Shown piece by piece: positions 1 through 6,193 of a DNA stretch of 13,943 bases. Position 1 is the stretch's first letter. Each line of letters begins with the position of its first letter. Position numbers and translations under genes: made by a program. Below the pieces are notes generated by a model. That model saw only the letters and a list, made by a program, of their open reading frames with translations, did not search any database and had not been told where the DNA came from. This DNA comes from an uncultured Pleurocapsa sp. (lineage in GTDB: Bacteria; Cyanobacteriota; Cyanobacteriia; Cyanobacteriales; Xenococcaceae): contig CAKZYI010000193.1 of the NCBI GenBank assembly GCA_937884735.1, positions 1-13,943 of the forward strand, written 5' to 3'.

Positions 1-1
1 A

Positions 2-196
2 GCAAAAGCCTGTTTGCCCTATGCTCACAGTTGGGCAGAATTGGGACAATATACCGAACATGACCAGTCTTTGATTAAGGATGTAGCTCAAGAGTTGAAA
101 CAGCTAGATTGTTCTACAGAGGTAATTCCCTGGCGTATTGGGGATGGTTATTTCGGCAGTCTAAATAAGGTATCTTGCGATCGCGCTTTTTATTAA
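2..196 (+). CDS. 3' end of an unidentified gene (partial, N-terminus outside window)
   Basis: The frame is open from the left edge to a TAA at 194-196, leaving about 64 residues. A TTG at 14 could be read as a start, but the open frame upstream makes a truncated longer gene more likely. I do not recognise the family with confidence. The segment LPYAHSWAEL, followed about 35 residues later by EVIPWRIGDGYFGSLNK, loosely recalls the archaeal-type threonyl-tRNA synthetase editing domain, which has a PYAHL motif and a later PFGWYK-like stretch. That similarity is from memory and weak. A HIP1 palindrome sits at 177-184 inside the C-terminal codons. The gene is separated from the peptide operon by roughly 380 bases and shows no functional link to it. 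Confidence 0.5.
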   Translation, partial: AKACLPYAHSWAELGQYTEHDQSLIKDVAQELKQLDCSTEVIPWRIGDGYFGSLNKVSCDRAFY

Positions 197-234
197 AGTG
201 AGTTCGCGTGGGAGAAAATTATTGGTGGTGCTAG

Positions 235-283
235 CTATTAGTCATTGGTCATTAGTCATTAGTTATTAGCCATTAGTTATTAG
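235..283. repeat. Short tandem heptamer repeat (seven degenerate copies)
   Basis: Seven consecutive 7-mers can be read: CTATTAG, TCATTGG, TCATTAG, TCATTAG, TTATTAG, CCATTAG and TTATTAG. The consensus is roughly YYATTAG. Tandem heptanucleotide tracts of this kind (STRR sequences) are well known in cyanobacterial intergenic regions. There are no spacers, so it is not a CRISPR array. It lies in the gap before the peptide operon. Confidence 0.8.
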
Positions 284-314
284 CACTCTTAATTAATATT
301 TAAAGGTATTGTGA

Positions 315-343
315 GGCTCTTTTTATATTTAGAGCTATTTTTT
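315..343 (+). terminator. Weak terminator-like hairpin for the upstream gene
   Basis: GCTCT at 316-320 can pair with AGAGC at 331-335, with a possible extra G-T pair outside, across a 10-base loop. A run of six T follows at 338-343. The stem is short, so termination is possible but unproven. Its position about 120 bases after the stop at 196 is late for that gene. Confidence 0.3.
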
Positions 344-576
344 GTAGCTAGGTATTAAGCAAAGAAAGTATTTGTTTACGAGAATAATAGGCTTAATTTC
401 ACTGAACTTTGCTGAATTGCCCAACATTAATTATTTCCTGAACTTATAGGTATTGAAAATAAAAACTACATTTTGTACCGTAAAAATATAGATTGCAAAC
501 AAAATCAAATACTAATTTTATTTGATTATAAATCTATTGTTACAAAACAAACTTTTTGGGAAATACAACAAAGATT

Positions 577-924
577 ATGACAACTACAGCCGTACAAGAG
601 TTTTTGACTAAAGTAGGTGAAGACGAAGCTTTGCAAAAAGAATTGGCAACAGCTTTGGAAGCAGAAAACGATCGCCAGGCAGTGACCGAATTAGCTGAAA
701 GCAAAGGATACGACTTTACTCCTGAAGAACTTTGGGCAGAAGTGCAAAAAAGCCAAGCCGAGGCTCAAGCCAAGCAAGAAGCAGGAGAATTAAGCGATGA
801 GGAACTAGAAGCGGTAGCTGGTGGTGAAATTGCGATAGGAGTAGGAACCTTAGTTGCTTTCACTATCGGAGGTGTAGCAGCAGGAGCAACTATTGGTATA
901 GGCAAGTCACAGATTAAATGGTAA
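577..924 (+). CDS. Nif11-type RiPP precursor peptide with a cysteine-free core
   Basis: The product is 115 residues from ATG 577. Residues 5-60 match the Nif11-like leader family used by cyanobacterial and other RiPP systems: an AVQEFLTKVGEDEALQKEL start, then an amphipathic helix and YDFTPEELW. The leader ends in ELSDEELEAVAGG (residues 71-83), a classic double-glycine cleavage site. The predicted core is residues 84-115. It is hydrophobic and rich in Gly, Ile, Val and Ala, with Thr91, Thr96, Thr105 and Ser111 as the only dehydratable residues and a C-terminal Trp115. There is no cysteine anywhere in the protein. A second Gly-Gly at 98-99 is a less likely cleavage site. An in-frame TTG at 556 would add seven residues, but Nif11 leaders usually begin close to the VQEFL helix, so I prefer 577. 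No clear Shine-Dalgarno precedes either start. The gene heads the modification operon. Confidence 0.88.
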   Translation: MTTTAVQEFLTKVGEDEALQKELATALEAENDRQAVTELAESKGYDFTPEELWAEVQKSQAEAQAKQEAGELSDEELEAVAGGEIAIGVGTLVAFTIGGVAAGATIGIGKSQIKW

Positions 925-950
925 TCAGCTGATTTAACTAAAGTGAGTAT

Positions 951-979
951 GGCGAGGAAATCTCGCCTTACCTCTTTTA
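951..979 (+). terminator. Hairpin between precursor and downstream genes (possible attenuator)
   Basis: GGCGAG (951-956) pairs perfectly with CTCGCC (962-967) around the loop GAAAT, and a pyrimidine-rich stretch ending in TTTT (976-979) follows. It lies 26 bases after the precursor stop. RiPP operons often have a leaky terminator or processing hairpin here, so that the precursor is made in excess over its enzymes. The poor U-tract suggests an attenuator or an RNA-stabilising stem more than a full stop. Confidence 0.45.
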
Positions 980-1002
980 GCCAGTGGCTACTTAATTGGG
1001 AT

Positions 1003-1007
1003 GAGGG
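1003..1007 (+). promoter_or_regulatory. Ribosome binding site deciding the oxygenase start
   Basis: GAGGG lies four bases before ATG 1012. This is the best Shine-Dalgarno match near the gene start and favours 1012 over the upstream in-frame GTG 943 and ATG 949. The early starts would also place the 951-967 hairpin inside the coding region. Confidence 0.55.
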
Positions 1008-1011
1008 AACA

Positions 1012-1647
1012 ATGGTAAAAACACAATCGCAATTTAAGAATCGGTCGAATAAATCTCTAGGAATATTTGCGCGAAAACGCGATCGCTTTACCGTTGAATA
1101 TTTGGATCGTTTGCAGTCGGCTATTTTAACTTCTCCTTATTTAGCAGCCAGTCAGTTAAGCGAGAATTTTGCAGGTACTAAAGGGTTTTCAGTAGTTTTT
1201 AAGCGTTCTGGAATTGAGAAAGTAATTAAACATTTTCCTGAATTTAAGCCTTATTTGACAGCAGCATTGAAGTCAAAATGTAATGCTTTTTATCTTAATC
1301 CTCTGGTAATTGAAGCGGGAGGAGATGTTAAACCCCACGTAGACTGTAGCATTTCTAGTTATGAAATGGAGATCGCTATTCCTCAGTTAGTTAGCGTGCT
1401 ATACGTACAAGTACCTCTAGATATTGAAGGGGGCGAATTAGTTTTGGAAGGGAAAAATATTGTTAAAGTAATTCCTCCTGAATATAATACTTTGCTTTAT
1501 TTTTTGGGTAATCTGACTCATTCGGTTAAGCCATTTTATAGTTCCCAGCCTCGTATTAGTTTAATCTGCGAACAATATTATTTAGCCCCCAAAAGATTAG
1601 AGTATATTCCTGATTTTGCCATTATTTCGGAGTCCCAAGTTAATTAA
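1012..1647 (+). CDS. 2-oxoglutarate/Fe(II)-dependent oxygenase (putative peptide hydroxylase)
   Basis: From ATG 1012 the protein has 211 residues, a usual size for a single double-stranded beta-helix oxygenase. The iron-binding facial triad is visible: His109 and Asp111 in KPHVDCS, then the distal His170 in NLTHSVKPF. Arg181 in QPRISLICEQ, eleven residues later, is placed to bind the 2-oxoglutarate carboxylate. The GGELVLEG segment before the distal His fits this fold. Members of this superfamily hydroxylate amino acids and RiPP cores; PoyI of polytheonamide biosynthesis is one example. Position directly after the precursor gene suggests the core peptide as substrate, which is inference. The longer frame from GTG 943 adds 23 residues and is less likely because of the hairpin and the better ribosome binding site at 1003. 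The next gene follows after 15 bases. Confidence 0.8.
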   Translation: MVKTQSQFKNRSNKSLGIFARKRDRFTVEYLDRLQSAILTSPYLAASQLSENFAGTKGFSVVFKRSGIEKVIKHFPEFKPYLTAALKSKCNAFYLNPLVIEAGGDVKPHVDCSISSYEMEIAIPQLVSVLYVQVPLDIEGGELVLEGKNIVKVIPPEYNTLLYFLGNLTHSVKPFYSSQPRISLICEQYYLAPKRLEYIPDFAIISESQVN

Positions 1648-1662
1648 AACGGATAGCTAAAT

Positions 1663-3162
1663 ATGCAAGTTCATTTATTAGGTCATGCTAGTTTATTTGT
1701 AGAAACAGAGGATTGTAAAATTCTGATCGATCCTGTCTTACAAGATCCTTTTTGTGAAGGATTAAATGAGTCTTGTCACCAAAGATTGATTACTCCAGAA
1801 AACTTCCCAGAATATGATTTTTTGGTGATTTCTCATCGACACTTAGACCACTTTGATTTGCGTTCTTTGGCTTATTTACCCAAAAATGTTGATGTTTTAA
1901 TTCCTCAAGATAATCTAATTAAAGACTGTCTATTGCAGCTAGGATATTCTCAGATATATCCCCTGGCAGACTTTACTAAAGTGCGATCGGGTTCGACAAT
2001 GATGATGACTACTCGTTCGGAAGTACGAGTACCTGAATTTGGCATTGTAATTAAGGATAGTTCAGGAGTTTTTTGGAACACAGTTGATACTTTTTTTGCT
2101 CCTCAGACTATTGCTAAGGTTAAAGAAAATTTTCCTGAAATTGATTTTTTACTGACAACTTGGCATATTAGTTTGGAAGGTAAATATCAGTACAATCAGC
2201 CTGTTAGTTTTCCTTACGAATTATATAATTATTTATTAAAGTTAATTGAAGTAATTGAACCAAAAGCGATCGCTCCAGGGGCGCAAGGTTTTAAATATAT
2301 TGGTTCTTCAGCTTGGCAAAATAAAGTTGTCTTTCCTCTAACTAGAGAAAGATTTTGCCACGACCTTAAAACTGCTTTTCCTAGTTTGATAAATAATATT
2401 TTTGAGTTCGATCCTGGAGATATTGTTGAATTCAATTCTAATAATTGTGCTGTCATCAAACAAGCTTCTGCTTATTCTCAAATGACCGTAGATGACCGCG
2501 AGCTGGTTGATTTTGCTCCTGTAGTCGCAGGTAATGATTTAGTCGATCGCGCCCTCGACAGTCGCTACAGCAAAAAAAAGGCACGCAATGCGCTGTCTCG
2601 CAATCCCGAACAGTTTGATACAGACTTGATGTACCAGAAGATTGAATCAGAAATAAGCATCAATTTACCTCAGTTTATTCAAGACAATCTTCAGTCTTTA
2701 TTTAAGCTACACCAACAGTGGAATATTGTTTATCAGTTGATTATTGTTTTTCCCGATGGCGAAGAGAAATGGTATTTAGATTTTACTCAATCGACAGTTA
2801 AAATCAAATCTGGTCGTAATGCCTTAGCCAATTATTTTACTTATATTACAGCTTCGACCTTATATAGTTTAATTAAACGCGATCGCGATTGGGATTATGC
2901 TTTATGCAATGGAGAATATCGTACTTTTCAAAAAGCATATCTTTTAGATGGAACAGATTTAAAATATCCTCAAAACGTCAATCTTATCGATCCTATTCAA
3001 TTAATGTTTAGCTCAGAATATATTGCCAATAATAATATTATTCAAGAGCTGAATGAATTTGAAATATCAGAAAAAAGCTCAACAAAAATATTATCTGATT
3101 CAATGTTAAACTTGGGCAATATTTTAATTAAAAAAGGCAAAAAAGAAATTTTGCATAAATAA
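1663..3162 (+). CDS. Metallo-beta-lactamase-fold protein with C-terminal SCP2-like domain
   Basis: This is a 499-residue protein. The N-terminal part begins with HLLGHASLFVE and carries the metal motif His58-x-His60-x-Asp62-His63 in SHRHLDHF. A later Asp142 in WNTVDTF fits the bridging aspartate. The layout is closest to the UlaG/CMP-N-acetylneuraminate hydroxylase-like branch of the fold, not to true beta-lactamases. I could not identify the usual third-strand His with confidence, so the metal site may be partial. Residues about 337-440 (IQDNLQSLFKLHQQWN, then FPDGEEKWYLDF and NALANYFTYITASTL) look like a sterol-carrier-protein-2-type domain, which often binds a hydrophobic ligand. The reaction is unknown. 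In this operon it might cleave or rearrange the modified peptide or carry a lipid-like group, but that is a guess. Spacing to the neighbours is 15 and 40 bases, consistent with co-transcription. Confidence 0.7.
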   Translation: MQVHLLGHASLFVETEDCKILIDPVLQDPFCEGLNESCHQRLITPENFPEYDFLVISHRHLDHFDLRSLAYLPKNVDVLIPQDNLIKDCLLQLGYSQIYPLADFTKVRSGSTMMMTTRSEVRVPEFGIVIKDSSGVFWNTVDTFFAPQTIAKVKENFPEIDFLLTTWHISLEGKYQYNQPVSFPYELYNYLLKLIEVIEPKAIAPGAQGFKYIGSSAWQNKVVFPLTRERFCHDLKTAFPSLINNIFEFDPGDIVEFNSNNCAVIKQASAYSQMTVDDRELVDFAPVVAGNDLVDRALDSRYSKKKARNALSRNPEQFDTDLMYQKIESEISINLPQFIQDNLQSLFKLHQQWNIVYQLIIVFPDGEEKWYLDFTQSTVKIKSGRNALANYFTYITASTLYSLIKRDRDWDYALCNGEYRTFQKAYLLDGTDLKYPQNVNLIDPIQLMFSSEYIANNNIIQELNEFEISEKSSTKILSDSMLNLGNILIKKGKKEILHK

Positions 3163-3202
3163 TATTAACCGCACAATATATTCATAAAGCAAAAATAAAG
3201 CC

Positions 3203-4369
3203 ATGGTTATTATTAGTAATAAAACCAATCACAATTACCTAGCAACAAATAAAAAACAACAGTCTTTAAACACATCTGTCAAAGTTTTTGAATCAGAAAC
3301 AGTTCCCGAACTAATTGACCATAGAAACTGGAATAATATAAAAGCGATCGCCGATATTTTTCCCCAGTCAACTAGCAATTTCTTTGGCTTTGAATATCGC
3401 TTGGGTAATAATGATGCTTATGCTGATTTTTTGCTTTGTATTGATTCGGGTGATGCAGGTAAAAAAATATTAGGGGATAGTCAATATCCAATCAAGCTAC
3501 CCACCACCATAACTCAACAGTCGCAGTGGCAACAGCTCATTAACTTTAGTCAAGTTTGGCATCAAGGAGAATCTCCCCTAGGCAATTTGGTTCATAATAT
3601 TTGGTTGGAATTTGACATCCAACCAACAGTACCCGATCTTCCCATTCCTAGTGTTTTCTTTGGGCTATTGCCGCCAGACACCCAGACAGATATTAATAAC
3701 GACATGGGCTGGGTAACAGAAACTGCCTTGCCCTTATTGCTAAATCGCCCCCTAACGCCAGCAGTAAAACAACAGGTAGAGCAATGTTTTGCTACTTTGC
3801 CTGCCGATGCTCATGTATTCCAAATTGGCTTGATGCTGTCTCGCCAGATAGATGCAGTACGACTTTGTATTCGCAACATTAAGCCCCAAGAGATTGTTCC
3901 TTGGCTACAGCAAATGGGCTGGGTGGGCTGTATCGATAACCTGACTAAATTATTAGAAGAGTTAGATCCTTTTACAGATCGCGTTGATTTGGATGTCGAT
4001 CTAGGAGACACGATTTATCCCAAAATCGGTTTGGAGTGTTATCTAACTTATCAACCAAGCTTGCAGCCCAAATGGAAACTATTATTGGCATATTTAGTTG
4101 AATTGGGGCTTTGTATTCCAGAAAAGCAAGACAAGCTGCTAAATTATCCTGGTTATTTGCGCGATCGCCAAGCTAAATCTAATGGCACGTTAAAGGTAGA
4201 GCAAATGCTGGGTAACAAGAAAGAAACCGTTTTCTTTCGGGGATTGCACCACATCAAACTAAGTTATCAAAACAACCAAGCAATAGAAGCAAAGGCTTAT
4301 CTCTATGTCAGCCGTAACGAAATTGATGTTCGAGAATTTAACGCTATTACAGGAGCAAATAAATGCTGA
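3203..4369 (+). CDS. Unrecognised 388-aa protein in the RiPP operon
   Basis: I do not recognise the family. The protein is soluble, with no signal peptide or membrane segment. Its C-terminal half alternates strand pairs and helices: a strand-rich stretch in IGLMLSRQIDAVRLCIRNI, a helix in PQEIVPWLQQMGW, then residues 261-283 with VDLDVDLGDTIYPKIGLECY, a helix in WKLLLAYLVELGLC, and a closing strand pair HIKLSYQ with AKAYLYVSR. This beta-beta-alpha rhythm with a late KAYLYV strand distantly resembles ABBA-fold prenyltransferases, but I see no diagnostic motif and hold this at low confidence. The adjacent toroid protein suggests the two may act together. The start at ATG 3203 has no strong Shine-Dalgarno. 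The stop overlaps a possible small ORF beginning at 4363. Confidence 0.65.
   Translation: MVIISNKTNHNYLATNKKQQSLNTSVKVFESETVPELIDHRNWNNIKAIADIFPQSTSNFFGFEYRLGNNDAYADFLLCIDSGDAGKKILGDSQYPIKLPTTITQQSQWQQLINFSQVWHQGESPLGNLVHNIWLEFDIQPTVPDLPIPSVFFGLLPPDTQTDINNDMGWVTETALPLLLNRPLTPAVKQQVEQCFATLPADAHVFQIGLMLSRQIDAVRLCIRNIKPQEIVPWLQQMGWVGCIDNLTKLLEELDPFTDRVDLDVDLGDTIYPKIGLECYLTYQPSLQPKWKLLLAYLVELGLCIPEKQDKLLNYPGYLRDRQAKSNGTLKVEQMLGNKKETVFFRGLHHIKLSYQNNQAIEAKAYLYVSRNEIDVREFNAITGANKC
4351..4355 (+). promoter_or_regulatory. Strong ribosome binding site for a 40-aa ORF
   Basis: AGGAG at 4351-4355 lies seven bases before ATG 4363. It is among the best Shine-Dalgarno matches in the operon, yet it sits at the end of the 388-aa gene and points to no long ORF. 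It supports translation of the small ORF at 4363-4485. Confidence 0.5.
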
Positions 4370-4485
4370 TATCCAGAATTTTGCGATCGCTACCCGACAG
4401 TTTGGAATGGATGGTGTTGTTCAATCTTCCTCAAACAATACGACAAATTGCGTGTGATAAAGTTTCGAAAGCGATGAATAATTAA
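4363..4485 (+). CDS. Possible small protein of 40 residues (or degraded N-terminus of the next gene)
   Basis: ATG 4363 overlaps the stop of the preceding gene by seven bases and has the Shine-Dalgarno at 4351. Translation gives MLISRILRSLPDSLEWMVLF followed by a likely helix with one Cys (RQIACDKVSKAMNN) and a TAA at 4483-4485. No Gly-Gly leader is visible, so it does not look like a second precursor. The frame is the same as that of the 544-aa gene starting at 4525, and the 13 codons between the TAA and that ATG are open. Two readings fit: a genuine small, translationally coupled protein, or the former N-terminus of the next protein cut off by a stop codon. I cannot choose between them from the sequence alone. 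Confidence 0.4.
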   Translation: MLISRILRSLPDSLEWMVLFNLPQTIRQIACDKVSKAMNN

Positions 4486-4524
4486 CCTGATGATACAGTC
4501 ATAGATAGCTACAGAAATGTTGAT

Positions 4525-6159
4525 ATGAGCAGCCAGGGCAGATACTTAGCTACTAATGACGACGATAATCTATTAGATGCCGTTACCCTCGATAGTATAG
4601 TCACTCCCCAAGCTAATTTAGCCGATCGTTTTGAGTCACAGCTAAAACTATTTGATGTGGATAATGCCCATTGCCTCGGTTTAGGGGAACAAGCTCCCTA
4701 TGCTCCTGTATTGCTCCATCTCAGGCTAGAAGACGGCTGTGGTAAAGCCCAAGCTATATTTGAACAAGAGCCGACAGGAGAACACTATGAGCTATTGCGG
4801 GCGGTGGGAGTAACTTTTAAAGGGGGAGAAAGCCACGACGAGTATTATCTTGCCAAGTTTGAAAATCGTTTACCTACTCACATCCATGCAGGTATTCTTT
4901 CTCACTTCCAGCGTACTGCCAACTGCAATCTTTTCTTTCTGCAACAGGGCAATATCGATGAGAATTTAGAAACAGGATTATTACAAGCCGCAACTAAGCG
5001 GATTCAATGGAGCAAGGAACGAGTTTTTCAAGCACTTGCCCAGCTAACTACAGCAGCCTGTCAGCAGCCTATGGCAATGACTTGTTTTCCTCCCGCACCA
5101 GCCCAGCCTTTTCTCTATGGGGATTTAGTACCCTTGGGCTTTATGCTAAAAGCTTTGGAAGTCGCAGGGTTATCCGATAGTTACGCAGAATTAAAGCAAT
5201 ACCTGTTAGATAAACAGCAGGATAGCCTATGGGCTTTTGAAAGCGATCGCCTAATTACCGCCACCGACTCTGCTCTTATTCTACAGGGTTTAGATACCGT
5301 CGAGTCAATTGAAGCTCTAGAGCAATTTAGCGATGGTGCGGGGGGTTATTATCCTCAACTTTGGAGTAATTCTGAAGATTCCAATAAAATGCTTTTAGAC
5401 GATAGTTGCCAGCACTGGTGTCAGACAGATTATGCTACTACCTGCATGATTAGAGCTTTGCGACAGAAAGTTGGTTTACCGTCTAAAACCCCCGTGGAGT
5501 TGTTACAACAGGGAATGGCTACCCGCAGCGGTTTATATTTTGCTAACCCCTATCTAGTAGATTATTATCTAGCCCTAGCAATCTCTCAAGATGATGCGGG
5601 GAAAGACTTACGCCAACAGCTACTGACAGAAGTGCTAGCCAGTCGTAACGAAGACTTTTCTTTTGGCACATTCGATCGCGCCTTTTCTACATCTTTAGCC
5701 ATCGCAACTATGGATACATTAGGCTATCGAGGTCGAGGTTTGCAAGCATCTCAATTAAAACTACTGGAGTTTATTAAACCTTCTGGGCAATCACCTGTTG
5801 CCATTCCGTTTTACTCTACCTTGATCAAAGATGCTCAAAAAGAATCTTCCCTGCTGGAAAATATGCTTCAGGCTAATGTTTTCGGCTCAACAACAAATAT
5901 ATTAAAACAACTGCAAACTCGCACAGTATTTGATAAAGATCACGACATTTCCCTGTATTTAGATAACCATAAAATGATTTCCACGGCAATCGCTGCTTTA
6001 GCTTTGTCAATTGATGCCCAGGGAAATACCAATCTTGATAGTTTACCAAAAATTCAACCCCACCCTCGCTACCGCTGTCGCAACCATACGGAATATATTG
6101 CTAACTTTGCTTTACCTCCCTATATGAAACAGTCTTTAACACCTCAACTAATAGCTTAG
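4525..6159 (+). CDS. Alpha/alpha-toroid (terpene cyclase/prenyltransferase-like) protein of unknown function
   Basis: This is a 544-residue soluble protein. From about residue 165 onward it shows repeated helix pairs of the alpha/alpha-barrel kind found in class II terpene cyclases and prenyltransferase beta subunits: LWAFESDRLITATDSALILQ (about 235-254), QTDYATTCMIRAL (about 300-312), FDRAFSTSLAIATMDTLGYR (about 383-402) and KMISTAIAALALSID (near 485). The class II cyclase DxDD motif is not present. Cys295, His297 and Cys299 in DSCQHWCQTD could form a metal site, recalling the zinc of protein farnesyltransferase, but this is only a visual similarity. Residues 1-160 are unrecognised. The start ATG 4525 lacks a good Shine-Dalgarno, and the upstream frame is open back to a TAA at 4483. 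Location between the 388-aa gene and lanM suggests a role in tailoring the peptide or supplying a modifying group. Confidence 0.6.
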   Translation: MSSQGRYLATNDDDNLLDAVTLDSIVTPQANLADRFESQLKLFDVDNAHCLGLGEQAPYAPVLLHLRLEDGCGKAQAIFEQEPTGEHYELLRAVGVTFKGGESHDEYYLAKFENRLPTHIHAGILSHFQRTANCNLFFLQQGNIDENLETGLLQAATKRIQWSKERVFQALAQLTTAACQQPMAMTCFPPAPAQPFLYGDLVPLGFMLKALEVAGLSDSYAELKQYLLDKQQDSLWAFESDRLITATDSALILQGLDTVESIEALEQFSDGAGGYYPQLWSNSEDSNKMLLDDSCQHWCQTDYATTCMIRALRQKVGLPSKTPVELLQQGMATRSGLYFANPYLVDYYLALAISQDDAGKDLRQQLLTEVLASRNEDFSFGTFDRAFSTSLAIATMDTLGYRGRGLQASQLKLLEFIKPSGQSPVAIPFYSTLIKDAQKESSLLENMLQANVFGSTTNILKQLQTRTVFDKDHDISLYLDNHKMISTAIAALALSIDAQGNTNLDSLPKIQPHPRYRCRNHTEYIANFALPPYMKQSLTPQLIA

Positions 6160-6193
6160 AAATAGTTATTAACTATTATTGATTATTTAAGTC

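Larger units (their letters stand above)
197..576. other. Non-coding region upstream of the precursor gene
   Basis: No convincing open frame occupies this stretch. It holds a heptamer repeat tract (235-283), a weak terminator-like hairpin (about 315-343) and then very AT-rich DNA up to the precursor start. A TATAAA box at 527-532 could be a -10 element for the operon, but no well-spaced -35 hexamer accompanies it: TTGCAA at 493-498 lies 28 bases upstream, which is too far. The operon promoter most likely lies somewhere between about 480 and 550, but I cannot fix it. Confidence 0.5.

Noticed and set aside
235..283. CRISPR array
   Set aside because: The repeats are contiguous 7-mers with no spacers and no cas genes nearby.
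556..576. TTG 556 as the precursor start
   Set aside because: ATG 577 gives the normal Nif11 leader beginning just before the VQEFL helix; the extra seven residues have no family support and no Shine-Dalgarno precedes the TTG.
577..924. A conventional lanthionine-containing lantibiotic
   Set aside because: The precursor contains no cysteine, so thioether rings cannot form from it.
943..1011. GTG 943 or ATG 949 as the oxygenase start
   Set aside because: They would place the GGCGAG/CTCGCC hairpin in the coding sequence and ignore the GAGGG site before ATG 1012.
2229..2459. Reverse-strand open frame of 76 residues
   Set aside because: It lies wholly inside the MBL gene on the opposite strand and has no recognisable domain or ribosome binding site; a shadow frame.
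3811..4011. Reverse-strand open frame of 66 residues
   Set aside because: It lies inside the 388-aa gene, is Ser/Arg-rich and low in complexity; a shadow of the forward coding strand.
6161..6177. AATAGTT/AACTATT inverted repeat before lanM as a terminator
   Set aside because: The stem is entirely A/T-dominated with a three-base loop and no T-run beyond it; too weak, and it would split the operon just before its central enzyme.
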